Origin: Gemmata massiliana
GTDB lineage: Bacteria; Planctomycetota; Planctomycetia; Gemmatales; Gemmataceae
NCBI RefSeq assembly: GCF_901538265.1
Contig: NZ_LR593886.1
Location: 868,001-932,000 of the forward strand
DNA: 64,000 bases
Reading direction: 5' to 3'
Shown: positions 35,754-44,353 of the stretch, one piece after another
Layout of the letters: the number at the start of each line of letters is the position of its first letter
Position numbering within the stretch: the stretch's first letter is position 1
Translations under genes and position numbers: made by a program
Notes under the pieces: model-generated
Seen by the model: the letters and a program-made list of their open reading frames with translations, nothing else
The model's database searches: none
What the model was told of the DNA's origin: nothing

Positions 35754-35923
35754 CACAGGGCTTCCGCCCTGTGCTACGTCCGCCGGCCCCTCCGGGGCGG
35801 AAAGGCATTGATTTTCGACATCGTACCGAGAACAGATGCGCATAATTGGTGCAGGGGGCATCCTGGTTCTCGGTCTTCGCCCCGGAGGGACCGGCGTTCG
35901 TAGCACAGGGCGGAAGCCCTGTG
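35754..35923. repeat. Nested foldback element, family D
   Basis: Outer arms 35754-35778 and 35899-35923 are perfect 25-nt inverted copies (CACAGGGCTTCCGCCCTGTG plus CTACG), each itself a palindrome. Inside lie CCGCCGGCCCCTCCGGGGCG (35780-35799) with its imperfect complement at 35878-35896, then CCGAGAAC with GTTCTCGG. It follows the NtrC-like gene by 20 bp. It is related to 20435-20610. Confidence 0.88.
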
Positions 35924-36259
35924 GATTCTCAATGTGATCTTGTGTTCACATTGGTCGATGTGGTAATATCTGGATTGCAATAGTCGGTCAATTGGGCGTT
36001 GAATCGGTCGGCGAAAAATGGAGTTTTTGGGGCCATTATTGGCGGAATGTTAGCCGGAAAGTGTGTGGTTTTGGAGGATTGTTAGCAAATTCGGCTAACT
36101 GATCGAGACGATCGGTGGGGGCAGTTCGATTGAGATTTGAGGTGCAGAGTGGCTCGCTCGCGATCAGGCGCGGCTAACATGAGGTTCCGAGGTCGTTGTT
36201 CGTAACTATAATGTGTCGCGAATCTTGTGGTAAAATGGGTGCAACCGGTCGTTCCGGAA
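35924..36259. other. Upstream region with repeated GTTAGC motifs
   Basis: The 336 bp before the receiver-like gene are AT-richer than average. GTTAGC or its complement GCTAAC occurs at 36050-36055, 36081-36086, 36094-36099 and 36173-36178, and again over the start codon (36262-36267). The pair at 36081/36094 is an inverted repeat with a 7-bp spacer. TATAAT is at 36207-36212, a possible -10 box; no good -35 is seen. Confidence 0.5.
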
Positions 36260-36808
36260 ATGTTAGCCATCGGACCCCCGAGTGGAATTGCTGTGCGTGC
36301 GCCGCAACTGGTGATTGTCGAGACGGATGGCTGGATCGGCCGATTGTTGGGCGATCTCGCCGCCGACAGTTCGTGGCTGGTCCGTGGAACGCGGTCCGCC
36401 GACAGTGCGATTGCGCTCGTGCGTACCCGGCGGCCGTCGGTGTTGGTGGTCCAGGTGGACCCGGCCGACGACAAATCGCCCGCGCTCGAATTGATTTCCG
36501 ACGCGAACCGGTTGTGTCCCGATGTGCCGGTGATCGCGATCAGCGACGTGAAATTCAACGACGCGGACCGCGTCGCGTGGACCTCGGCTCTGTTCGACCT
36601 CGGTGTGCGCTACGCGCTGTTCCCGCCACTCACCCGGCCCGTACTCGAAGACGTGGTGAGCGGACTCATGGGGGCCGCAACGGTCAGGGCGGGGATCGTC
36701 ATCGAACCCGTGCCGCAGGCCGATAAGCCGAAGCCCAAACCGCGTTTGCGCCGCGCGGAACCGGTGGACGACGTGATCGACCTCGCGGACGAAGAGGCCC
36801 ACGAATGA
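36260..36808 (+). CDS. Degenerate response-regulator receiver domain protein
   Basis: 182 residues. The first 125 resemble a CheY-like receiver: strand QLVIVETDGWIGRLL, the beta-3 region PSVLVVQVDPADD, a beta-4 stretch VPVIAISDVKFND and a final ALFPPLTRPVLEDVV. The conserved Lys of beta-5 (KP) is replaced by TRP, and the acidic pocket is incomplete, so phosphorylation as in canonical receivers is doubtful. The C-terminal tail is charged (DKPKPKPRLRRAEPVDD). ATG 36260 is preferred; a GTG at 36293 and an ATG at 36227 are alternatives. Its stop overlaps the ferredoxin start (ATGA), so the two are coupled. Confidence 0.78.
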   Translation: MLAIGPPSGIAVRAPQLVIVETDGWIGRLLGDLAADSSWLVRGTRSADSAIALVRTRRPSVLVVQVDPADDKSPALELISDANRLCPDVPVIAISDVKFNDADRVAWTSALFDLGVRYALFPPLTRPVLEDVVSGLMGAATVRAGIVIEPVPQADKPKPKPRLRRAEPVDDVIDLADEEAHE

Positions 36809-37008
36809 ACCCGCTGGGCGAGTTGCCGGTCCTGGATGTGGCCCGCTGTACGGGGTGCGGGGAGTGTGTGTCCGCGTGCCCGGCGGACTGCCTCGCGATG
36901 GGCGGCACGCGCCCGTGGCTCCCGCGGCCACGCGACTGCGTTTCGTGCTCGGTGTGCGAACTCGTGTGCCCGACGGACGCGATCCGTCTAAAATCGATTG
37001 GAGGGTGA
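36805..37008 (+). CDS. 2x[4Fe-4S] ferredoxin-like protein
   Basis: 67-residue ferredoxin with two complete cluster motifs: CTGCGECVSACP and CVSCSVCELVCP. The first motif lies at about residues 15-26 and the second at about 47-58. The spacing between motifs carries a short insertion (ADCLAMGGTRPWLPRPRD) compared with minimal clostridial ferredoxins. It is an electron carrier in the cytoplasm; the partner is unknown. The 4-bp ATGA overlap with the receiver-like gene suggests coupled translation. ilvB follows 117 bp later. Confidence 0.92.
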   Translation: MNPLGELPVLDVARCTGCGECVSACPADCLAMGGTRPWLPRPRDCVSCSVCELVCPTDAIRLKSIGG

Positions 37009-37125
37009 TGCCGGGCGACTCTCACATCTTCGCCCGAATCCGTTCCCGGACCCGCGGCCGATCGGTATACTAATCTCTCGATGTCGAGAGAGTTTGCGAT
37101 CTCCCCACTAACCAGGCGACCAGAA

Positions 37126-38895
37126 ATGGCCGATCCGAACACGACCCCGACCCCAGCCAACACCCCCATGAGCGGGGCCGACATCCTTGTTCACAGCCTC
37201 ATCCGGCACGGGGTCGACACGGTATTCGCGTACCCCGGCGGCGCGAGCATGCCGATCCACCAGGCGCTCACCCGCGTCCCGAACAAGCTCCGCACGATCC
37301 TCCCGCGCCACGAGCAGGGCGGCGGGTTCATGGCCCACGGATACAGCCGCACCACCGGCAAGGCCAGCGTGTGCATGTCCACGAGCGGCCCCGGCGCCAC
37401 GAACTTCGTGACGTGCATCGCCGACGCGAAGATGGACTCGATCCCGGCCATCTTCATCACCGGGCAGGTGAGCACCAACGTTCTCGGCAACGACGCGTTC
37501 CAAGAAACGCCGATGGTCGAGATCTGCCGCGGCATCACCAAACACCACTACCTGCTCACCCGCACCGAGGACATCACGCGCGTGGTGAAGGAGGCGTTCC
37601 ACATCGCCACCACCGGGCGCCCCGGCCCGGTGCTCATCGACGTGTGCAAGGACGTGCAGACGCGCTCCATCGTGCCGGACTGGGACCCGCCGATGGACCT
37701 GCCCGGCTACCGGCCGGTGCGCAAGGCCCCGCGCCCGGAACTGGAAGCCGTGATTGCGGCGATCCGCGCGAGCAAGAAGCCGTTCATCTACGCCGGCGGC
37801 GGGGTGACGCACAGCGACGCCGCGGCGGAACTGCGGGAGTTCGCGGAACTGGTCGGGGCGCCGGTCGGCCTCACCGTCCACGGCCTCGGTAACTTCCCGT
37901 CCGAGCACTACTTGTGTCTGCAGATGCTCGGCATGCACGGCACGGTGTACTCCAACTACGCGATCAACGAAGCGGACCTGCTCATCGCGCTGGGCGTGCG
38001 GTTCGACGACCGCGTGACGGGCAAGCTCACGGAATTCGCTAAACACGGCAAGATTGTTCACGTTGATATCGATAAGAGTGAAATTCATAAGAACAAGCTC
38101 GCGCACGTGCCGGTCCACAGCGACGTGAAGCACGCGCTGACGGAACTCAACGCGCTGCTGAAGGAACCGAAGAACGCGGACCTCACCGCCGGCGGGCGCT
38201 ACCCGGACTGGTGGCGGCAGGTCGACGCCTGGCGCGCGGCCGAGCCGCTCAAGTTCACGGAGCCGGAGGGCTTCATCATCCCGCAGTACGCCATCCGGCG
38301 CTTGTGGGAGATCCTCCGCGACCGCAACCAGCTCAACGACACGATCATCACGACCGGCGTGGGCCAGCACCAGATGTGGGCGGCCCAGTTCTTCCCGTTC
38401 AACACGCCGCGCAAGTGGATCACCAGCGGCGGGTTGGGCACGATGGGCTTCGGCCTGCCCGCCGCGCTGGGCGCGAAGGTCGCGTTCCCGAACAACCTCG
38501 TCATCGACATCGACGGCGACGGCAGCTTCCTGATGAACGTGCAGGAGCTCGCGACCGCCTACGCGGAGAAGATCCCGGCCAAGGTGCTGCTGCTCAACAA
38601 CCAGCACCTCGGGATGGTGATGCAGTGGGAGGACCGGTTCTTCGGCTCGAACCGCGGGCACACCTACCTGGGCGCGGGCGACGACCACCCGCCGTACCCC
38701 GACTTCTGCAAGATCGCCGAGGGCTTCGGGGTCGCGTCGAAGGGCGTCGTGGACAAGGCCGACCTGGACGCGGCCCTCGTGGAGATGATCGAGTCGCCCG
38801 GGCCGTTCCTGCTGAACGTCCACGTGCCGCACCAGGAGCACGTACTCCCGATGATCCCCGCTGGGGCGACCGTGAAGGACATCATCCGAGCGTAA
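37126..38895 (+). CDS. ilvB: Acetolactate synthase large subunit
   Basis: 589-residue ThDP enzyme that condenses two pyruvates to acetolactate (valine/leucine) or pyruvate with 2-oxobutyrate (isoleucine). Features: [20 protein letters not shown], the catalytic Glu in [17 protein letters not shown], the FAD/middle domain, and the ThDP motif [20 protein letters not shown] ending in [14 protein letters not shown] follows, as in biosynthetic enzymes. I use ATG 37126; an upstream in-frame ATG at 37081 adds 15 unrelated residues. No ilvN (regulatory subunit) or ilvC follows. A terminator ends the unit at 38945. Confidence 0.95.
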   Translation: MADPNTTPTPANTPMSGADILVHSLIRHGVDTVFAYPGGASMPIHQALTRVPNKLRTILPRHEQGGGFMAHGYSRTTGKASVCMSTSGPGATNFVTCIADAKMDSIPAIFITGQVSTNVLGNDAFQETPMVEICRGITKHHYLLTRTEDITRVVKEAFHIATTGRPGPVLIDVCKDVQTRSIVPDWDPPMDLPGYRPVRKAPRPELEAVIAAIRASKKPFIYAGGGVTHSDAAAELREFAELVGAPVGLTVHGLGNFPSEHYLCLQMLGMHGTVYSNYAINEADLLIALGVRFDDRVTGKLTEFAKHGKIVHVDIDKSEIHKNKLAHVPVHSDVKHALTELNALLKEPKNADLTAGGRYPDWWRQVDAWRAAEPLKFTEPEGFIIPQYAIRRLWEILRDRNQLNDTIITTGVGQHQMWAAQFFPFNTPRKWITSGGLGTMGFGLPAALGAKVAFPNNLVIDIDGDGSFLMNVQELATAYAEKIPAKVLLLNNQHLGMVMQWEDRFFGSNRGHTYLGAGDDHPPYPDFCKIAEGFGVASKGVVDKADLDAALVEMIESPGPFLLNVHVPHQEHVLPMIPAGATVKDIIRA

Positions 38896-38921
38896 CCGGT
38901 CGCGTTGCGACCCCGAAAGAG

Positions 38922-38945
38922 GCCCGGCCCGTGCCGGGCTTTTTT
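38922..38945 (+). terminator. Rho-independent terminator after ilvB
   Basis: GCCCGGC (38922-38928) and GCCGGGC (38933-38939) pair around a 4-nt loop and are followed by six T residues (38940-38945). It lies 27 bp after the ilvB stop codon. Confidence 0.93.
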
Positions 38946-39019
38946 CGTTTCACTGTGCGAACGGGCGTATACACTCGACGGCACGCAATCCGCGTTCCGC
39001 ATTTTTGGGGGAGGGGCCG

Positions 39020-40609
39020 ATGCCGGTGCGTTTGGTGTGCCCGTCGTGTTCGGCGACGCTGTCGGTGAAGGACGAGTTCGCCGGGCGCGCGGTGCGGTGC
39101 CCGAAGTGCGGGGGCGTGATCCCCGCGGCGCCATCGGGGGCGTCCGCGCCCCCGCCCTCGCGTGCGGTCATGCCGCCCATTCCGCTCCCCGAACCGCCCC
39201 CGGCCCCACCTCCCGCGCCGTTCGACGTGCCCGACGAACCCGCGCCTCCCAAGGGCGGGAAGATCGTCGGGCGTCCGACCGGTCGGCCCGTGGCTCCGGT
39301 GCCCGCGGGCGAAGAACGCGACGCAGACGCGGCCCGGCCCGCACGCCGACGAGACCCGCGCGACGAGGGCCGCAATGATGCGGACCCAGGCGATGACGAT
39401 CGCCCGGTTCGGCGCCGGCGCCCGCGGGATGATGAGTACGATCAGCCGGAGGGCAAAAAGGGCGGAAAAGGGCCGGTGATTATCATCGCGATCCTGTGCG
39501 GCACTCTGCTCACGTGCTGCGGCGGGGTCGGGTACGGCGGGTGGTGGCTGTACTCCAAGGCGAAGAAGGCCAAAGACGACTTCGTCGAAGCAGTCGACAA
39601 GTTCAACCCCCGGGTCAGTTCGTTCAGCTACGCCGATCTGGAAGTCGGAACTACCACACGAACCGAGACCGACGCGAAGTTGGGCGGTGGGCGGATCGCG
39701 ACTGACGCCGATTTGCCGAAGGTGTTCGCGACCGATCCCGCGCGGGCCGATGTCTGGGCGGACAAGGTCCGCCAAAAGCGGGCTGTTCTGTGGCAGAACA
39801 GCGACGACTACATCATCGCCGCGTTCCACCCGACGGCCGACGGGAACGCGCGCCTTCAGGCGAAGGAGTGGCGCCCCAAGAGCGGGGCGGCGCTGCGCGA
39901 GGGCGAGCTGAACGACGTTAAGTTCGCGCAGCAGTACCCACCGGGCGGCGGCCCGGGCATCCCGGTGAAGGCCGCGGAACTGGCCAGAGCTTACAAGGAC
40001 AACGCGACCGCCGCGAACGAGAAGTACAAGAACAAGAACGTCCTCGTCGAGGGCAAGTTGGACGACCTCAGTTTCGGGTTCGACGGGGAGGTGCAGGCGC
40101 TGCTGGAGGGCGTCCCTCCGGCCCCGGGTAAGGCCCTTGGTACACTGGTTCGCGTTGTCATCTCCAAGTCCGATGTGAACAAGGTGCTGAACGTTTCGCG
40201 CGGTCAAACCCTAACGCTCAAGGGCAAGTGTTCTGGGCTAACGGGGGATCTGTTCGTGGACGTCCTGAGCGCGACCTTTGACAGCGCCGGTACCGATCCC
40301 GCACCGACTGTGACCGCGTCGCTCCTGCTTGCGGAATACGGTCGGGGGAGCGAGGCAACTGACGAGAAATACAAGGATAAGCCGATCACCATCACCAATG
40401 CGGTGGTCGAGAGCAAGGACGGCGAGCAATCGGTTTACGTTGTCGGTAACCTGAAGAAGAGTACGGTTCGGATCAAGGTGACGCTCCCGTTCGATACCAA
40501 AAAGCAGACCGCCACACTGAAGGCGGGCGACCGGCTCAAGATCAAGGGTGAATACTCCAGTTCGTCTGACAATGTGATTTACATCAACCGCGCCTGGATC
40601 GTGCCGTAG
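39020..40609 (+). CDS. Zinc-ribbon membrane protein with OB-fold repeats
   Basis: 529 residues. The N-terminus is a zinc-ribbon: CPSC...CPKC (VCPSCSATLSVKDEFAG followed by RAVRCPKCGG). A long Pro/Asp-rich disordered linker follows, then a transmembrane helix (GPVIIIAILCGTLLTCCGGV) at about residues 152-172. Outside the membrane are two copies of a tRNA_anti-like OB-fold: AYKDNATAANEKYKNKNVLV to KGKCSGLTGD and AEYGRGSEATDEKYKDKPIT to KGEYSSSSD. ATG 39020 has GGGGGAGGGG upstream. The architecture fits a planctomycete signalling or envelope-sensing protein, but no function is known. Confidence 0.82.
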   Translation: MPVRLVCPSCSATLSVKDEFAGRAVRCPKCGGVIPAAPSGASAPPPSRAVMPPIPLPEPPPAPPPAPFDVPDEPAPPKGGKIVGRPTGRPVAPVPAGEERDADAARPARRRDPRDEGRNDADPGDDDRPVRRRRPRDDEYDQPEGKKGGKGPVIIIAILCGTLLTCCGGVGYGGWWLYSKAKKAKDDFVEAVDKFNPRVSSFSYADLEVGTTTRTETDAKLGGGRIATDADLPKVFATDPARADVWADKVRQKRAVLWQNSDDYIIAAFHPTADGNARLQAKEWRPKSGAALREGELNDVKFAQQYPPGGGPGIPVKAAELARAYKDNATAANEKYKNKNVLVEGKLDDLSFGFDGEVQALLEGVPPAPGKALGTLVRVVISKSDVNKVLNVSRGQTLTLKGKCSGLTGDLFVDVLSATFDSAGTDPAPTVTASLLLAEYGRGSEATDEKYKDKPITITNAVVESKDGEQSVYVVGNLKKSTVRIKVTLPFDTKKQTATLKAGDRLKIKGEYSSSSDNVIYINRAWIVP

Positions 40610-40639
40610 GCATTCGCATTTCAAATCAAATGCTGTTTC

Positions 40640-40671
40640 GAGCCGCTCCGCGAATGGGCGGCTCTTTTTTT
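40640..40671 (+). terminator. Rho-independent terminator
   Basis: GAGCCGC (40640-40646) and GCGGCTC (40658-40664) form a 7-bp stem followed by seven T residues. It ends the gene at 39020-40609. Confidence 0.92.
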
Positions 40672-40770
40672 CATTTCGCGCACTTTTTGGGGATCAATTC
40701 ACCCCGGGGCGCGGGAAAGAATGGCAGAACCGCGGGTCGGCCGCTCGCGGGGCTCCGGCGAGTGTGACGT

Positions 40771-42228
40771 ATGCGTTCCCTGATTCACCGATTGCAATCC
40801 CGGCTTTCAAAGCACGAGGGCGAGGCGACCGACGAGCGCTTGCTCGGCGACTTCCTCGCTCACCGTGAAGGCAGCCGCGGCGCGCCACAAATCGCGGACG
40901 AGGCGTTCGCGGCAATCGTTCGGCGCCACGGGCCGATGGTCCGCGGGGTGTGCCGCCGGGTGCTCCGCAACGACACCGACGCGGACGATGCGTTCCAGGC
41001 CGTGTTTATTGTGCTGATCCGAAAGGCGGAAGCCGTTCGGCCGCGGAACAGGCTCGGGAACTGGCTCTACGGCGTCGCGGTGAACGTGGCCCGGCGCGGG
41101 CGCGATGCGAATTCGCGCCGCCGGGTGCAAGAATTAAACACCGAAGTCCCCGGGCCGGAACCAGTGAGTAACGATTTGCGGGAAGTAATCGATCAGGAAC
41201 TCAGCGGATTGCCGGACGCATACCGCGCAGCGGTCGTGGCCTGTGATCTGGAAGGGCACACCCGGTCAGAAGCGGCCGGGCGCCTCGGTTGGTCCGAGGG
41301 GACCGTAGCGAGTCGGCTCGCTCGCGGGCGTGCTCTGCTCGCCGATCGCCTCACGCGGCGCGGGCTCGCGCTTCCGGCCACGGGGTTGATTGCCGTGCTC
41401 GGAGCGAATCACGCATCCGCGGTTCCGGCATTCTCTTATTCCACCTTGTTACGCGCCCCCTCGCCCAGCGCGGAGGCGCTGGCGCAGGAGGTCATACGAG
41501 CCATGATGTCGAGCAAACTTCGGACTATAGCGGTGGCGTTACTCACCGTGGTCGGCATTGCCGGGACCGGCACGGCCACCGTATGGGCGTGCGGTGGGTT
41601 CGGCCCGCGAATTGTGCCCCCAGTTTCGGGTGCGAAATCGTTCCCGTTCGAGTCAGTCGAGACGCGCTCGGCGCAACCAAACGACGCCACACCGTCCTGG
41701 GAGCGATCCGTGCCCGTTTCCACTGCGATCGTGGGAACCGACAAGCCCGCCGGTGAGAACGCGGGCGTTGCGAAAGGCGCACGGTTCGTACTAACGAACC
41801 CGGCCGGCGATATTACCGTTGTGTCCGATCGGCACGAGACGTTCGTGGAATTCTTCCGCCGGCAACCGGTGGTGGTCGCGGTCGTGTCCGATTCGTTGCG
41901 GAAGAAACTGATTTACGGTGAGAAGGGGCCGCTCGAAATCGTGACCGTGGACCAGGCATCGTTCAATACGGGCGGTCCGCGTGTCGCGGCCTACGGCGCG
42001 AGTCTGAAACTGGTACCGGTTTCGCCCAATACCCCGGTGGCCCGTTTTCTCGAGATGACGAGCGCGAACGAACCGGTGGTTTTCGTGCAGGACAGCAGCG
42101 ACAAGAGCCTGTGGCAAGCGGTCGGGTTCACGCGCCGCTCGTTGGTCGGGTTCTTCGCATCCACCGCGCGCATCAAGCCGGATGATTTTGCTCCCGCCGA
42201 TTTACTCCACGCGACCGAGAAAAAGTAA
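40771..42228 (+). CDS. ECF sigma factor with membrane segment and C-terminal extension
   Basis: 485-residue ECF sigma factor. Region 2 spans about 20-100 (DERLLGDFLAHREGSRGAPQ; DADDAFQAVFIVLIRK) and region 4 about 138-195 (LSGLPDAYRAAVVACDLEGH; SEAAGRLGWSEGTVASRLAR). A membrane helix lies at about 249-272 (KLRTIAVALLTVVGIAGTGT). The following 200 residues are beta-rich and probably outside the cytoplasm (ARFVLTNPAGDITVVSDRHE; LYHATEKK-type tail); no domain is recognised. No anti-sigma gene is adjacent. A cytochrome-like gene starts 26 bp after the stop, so the two may be one operon. The domain plan parallels the sigma factor at 11053-12624, but the extensions differ. Confidence 0.9.
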   Translation: MRSLIHRLQSRLSKHEGEATDERLLGDFLAHREGSRGAPQIADEAFAAIVRRHGPMVRGVCRRVLRNDTDADDAFQAVFIVLIRKAEAVRPRNRLGNWLYGVAVNVARRGRDANSRRRVQELNTEVPGPEPVSNDLREVIDQELSGLPDAYRAAVVACDLEGHTRSEAAGRLGWSEGTVASRLARGRALLADRLTRRGLALPATGLIAVLGANHASAVPAFSYSTLLRAPSPSAEALAQEVIRAMMSSKLRTIAVALLTVVGIAGTGTATVWACGGFGPRIVPPVSGAKSFPFESVETRSAQPNDATPSWERSVPVSTAIVGTDKPAGENAGVAKGARFVLTNPAGDITVVSDRHETFVEFFRRQPVVVAVVSDSLRKKLIYGEKGPLEIVTVDQASFNTGGPRVAAYGASLKLVPVSPNTPVARFLEMTSANEPVVFVQDSSDKSLWQAVGFTRRSLVGFFASTARIKPDDFAPADLLHATEKK

Positions 42229-42254
42229 CCCCCTTCAATTCCAGGAGAAGAGCC

Positions 42255-42677
42255 ATGCGACAAGTCGTATTCGCGCTGACGCTGTTCGGTGCGGCGGTAC
42301 TAGCCACGAGCGGTCTGACCGCCGACGAACCCAAAAAGGACGAAGCGAAACTTACGAAGAAGGAAATCGCCAAGATGATGAAGGACGCGCACGACGGCGC
42401 GAAATCGCCACACGCGCGCACGCGCGCGGAATTGAAGAAGGACACACCCAACTGGGAGGAAGTCACCAAGGACGCGAAGGCGTTCACCGCGATGAGCGAG
42501 GCGTTCAAGAAGGTAAACCTCAACTACAAATCGCCCGACAAGTACATCGAGAGCGCTACCGCTCTGAGCAAGGCCGCTGGCAACAAGGACAAGAAGGCGG
42601 CAAACGAGGCGTTCACCGGGTTAACGAAGTCGTGTGCCTCGTGCCATTCCTATGGTAGCGCTCCGGGCGAGCGGTAA
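42255..42677 (+). CDS. Cytochrome c'-like heme protein
   Basis: 140-residue exported protein. After a signal peptide (MRQVVFALTLFGAAVLATSG) comes a Lys/Glu-rich helical region and a single CASCH heme-binding motif at residues 127-131, only 9 residues from the C-terminus. A C-terminal CxxCH following a helical bundle is the layout of class II cytochromes c (cytochrome c'/c-556). It begins 26 bp after the ECF sigma factor. It likely carries electrons or senses a gas ligand in the periplasm; the coupling to the sigma gene is suggestive only. Confidence 0.85.
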   Translation: MRQVVFALTLFGAAVLATSGLTADEPKKDEAKLTKKEIAKMMKDAHDGAKSPHARTRAELKKDTPNWEEVTKDAKAFTAMSEAFKKVNLNYKSPDKYIESATALSKAAGNKDKKAANEAFTGLTKSCASCHSYGSAPGER

Positions 42678-42679
42678 CG

Positions 42680-42792
42680 AAGAACCGCGGATTACGCGGA
42701 TAGACGCCGATCGAATCAGAAAAGAACGTTCAGATTCGTTCTCTGGTGTTATCTGCGTTCATCCGCGTGATCTGCGGTTCTGTTCTTTCGCA
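42680..42792. repeat. Foldback of CCGCGGAT type (family C, B-arms only)
   Basis: AGAACCGCGGATTACGCGGA begins the left arm and the right arm ends GTGATCTGCGGTTCT, with a second pair GAACGTTCAGATTCG/GTTC-like bases inside. It resembles the B-arms of the 6532 and 28486 elements but lacks the A-arms. It lies between convergent genes (42677 plus, 42817 minus), starting 3 bp after the stop of the first. Confidence 0.75.
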
Positions 42793-42816
42793 TCTGCGAT
42801 TTCTCTCTTGCGCACC

Positions 42817-43392
42817 TCACCCCTCGCGGCTCGCGCCCGGAACCCACAACACGTCTCCCTTTCCGCCATCGTTCGCAACGCGGGCGAGCACGAACAGGAA
42901 ATCACTGAGCCGGTTGAGGTAGATCAGTGCGTGCGGGTTCACTGGTTCTGTGCGCTGGAGCGTAACCACCGTGCGCTCGGCACGTCGGCACACGGTACGC
43001 GCCAGGTGCAACCACGCCGCGGCCTGCGTCCCGCCCGGCAGAATAAAGCTCCGCAGCGGTTGCAGGTCTTCGTTCAGCCGGTCGATGGCCCACTCCAATC
43101 GCTCGTACTGTGCGGGCACCACGCGAAGCGCTTTTCCCGATTCCTCATGATCGGTCAGTGGCACGCACAGGTCCGCCCCCACGTCGAAGAGGTCGTTCTG
43201 GATGACCCGGAGCAACTTGCTTTCGGGACCGTCGGGGCAGTTCGCGGTGACGAGTCCCAGGACGGCGTTCAGCTCGTCCACTTCGCCGTAAGCCTCAACG
43301 CGAATGGCATCTTTGGGCACGCGGGAGCCGTCCCCGAGGCCGGTTTCGCCCGTGTCGCCGGACTTCGTGTAAATGCGAGAGAGAAACACCAT
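42817..43392 (-). CDS. PduO-type cob(I)alamin adenosyltransferase
   Basis: 191-residue ATP:cob(I)alamin adenosyltransferase, which makes adenosylcobalamin. The N-terminus has the ATP-binding signature RIYTKSGDTGETGLGDGSRV. Downstream are VEAYGEVDELNAVLGLVTA, and VCRRAERTVVTL with Arg and Glu active-site residues. The ATG at 43392 gives MVFLSRIYTKSGDTGETG, the usual start; an upstream ATG at 43467 adds 25 unrelated residues. No cobalamin-synthesis or B12-dependent gene is close. Convergent with the cytochrome-like gene across a repeat. Confidence 0.93.
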   Translation of the reverse strand: MVFLSRIYTKSGDTGETGLGDGSRVPKDAIRVEAYGEVDELNAVLGLVTANCPDGPESKLLRVIQNDLFDVGADLCVPLTDHEESGKALRVVPAQYERLEWAIDRLNEDLQPLRSFILPGGTQAAAWLHLARTVCRRAERTVVTLQRTEPVNPHALIYLNRLSDFLFVLARVANDGGKGDVLWVPGASREG

Positions 43393-43583
43393 AGTTCCGG
43401 CTTCCCGTTCGGGTTCGGGCGACGCTCCCACGTCGTATTTTGCGCCGTTTGCCCCGGCAGCCAACACGGTTTTGAAATCTTCGATACGGAACCGAGAACT
43501 TAGAACTTCGGTTTAAACTCTCCGCTCCGCACGGACGATACATCTGGCACACGTAGCTGAACCGTCATGGCTCGGAGGGGAGT

Positions 43584-44147
43584 ATGTCCTGGATTCGTCG
43601 TAAACTCTGGGTGTTGGCGGTAAGCGTCCTCGCGGGCGCATCCGGCTGCAACCCGTTCACGCTCGGTCTGCTCACGCCGGTCCCGGTGCAACCGTGGACC
43701 GCGGAGCGGATGGAGCAAAAGCTCAACCACAAGAACGACGGCCGCGTGCCGATCATGCCGCCGCTCCGTGCCGGGTTCCCTGACCCGATCTGTGAAGACG
43801 CGCCGAGCGACCAGGAAGTGCTCCGCGCGATGCCGCGGGTGCCGCGCGGGGTGCCGTACTTCTACGAGACGTTCCGCGACGACATTGTGATCGTCAAGAA
43901 CCGGCTCGTGGATAAGATCGATCCGCCGCGCTTCTTCCCGCTCGTCGGCCAGGCCCAACTGCACCACTGCCACTGGGAATGTGTGATTTATTACACCGAA
44001 CTGGTGCAGTCGGACTACCCGTTCCCGGTGTACGTCAAGAAGCAGCGGGTCCAGGTCATCTACATCGACAAGGACCACCTGCACCTGTACGTCGGGCCGG
44101 ACGCGGAAACGCAGCGTCAGATCACGCAGGACTTGACCCGGTATTGA
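43584..44147 (+). CDS. Hypothetical exported protein
   Basis: 187-residue protein with an N-terminal signal ending in a lipobox-like SVLAGASGCNP, so likely lipid-anchored. The mature part starts PFTLGLLTPVPVQPWTAERM and contains HHCHWECVIYYTELVQSDYP and YVKKQRVQVIYIDKDHLHLY near the C-terminus. I recognise no domain. GGAGGGGAGT precedes ATG 43584. It is monocistronic, divergent from the adenosyltransferase gene. The rich His/Cys stretch might bind metal; that is a guess. Confidence 0.78.
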   Translation: MSWIRRKLWVLAVSVLAGASGCNPFTLGLLTPVPVQPWTAERMEQKLNHKNDGRVPIMPPLRAGFPDPICEDAPSDQEVLRAMPRVPRGVPYFYETFRDDIVIVKNRLVDKIDPPRFFPLVGQAQLHHCHWECVIYYTELVQSDYPFPVYVKKQRVQVIYIDKDHLHLYVGPDAETQRQITQDLTRY

Positions 44148-44353
44148 TCTAAGAGTCCGGACAAACGGCTAATCTCAATAGCCCGGTGGAGTGTAGACGC
44201 GAGGGATTCGCGTTACTCTCACCGGGTTATTGGCCATTTTTAGAGGCGTTCGCCCAATATTGGCACCTCACACAAACCGTTCGCCTTTTCTTTGAGGTAT
44301 ACAATCCTTACGATACTAATGCAGGTTCTGTTAGAATCGCCCAGGAGCGCGGG

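Noticed and set aside
44186-44353. Extended N-terminus of cysH
   Set aside because: The extra 56 residues have no family match, and the region is AT-rich like a promoter; ATG 44354 gives a usual-length enzyme.
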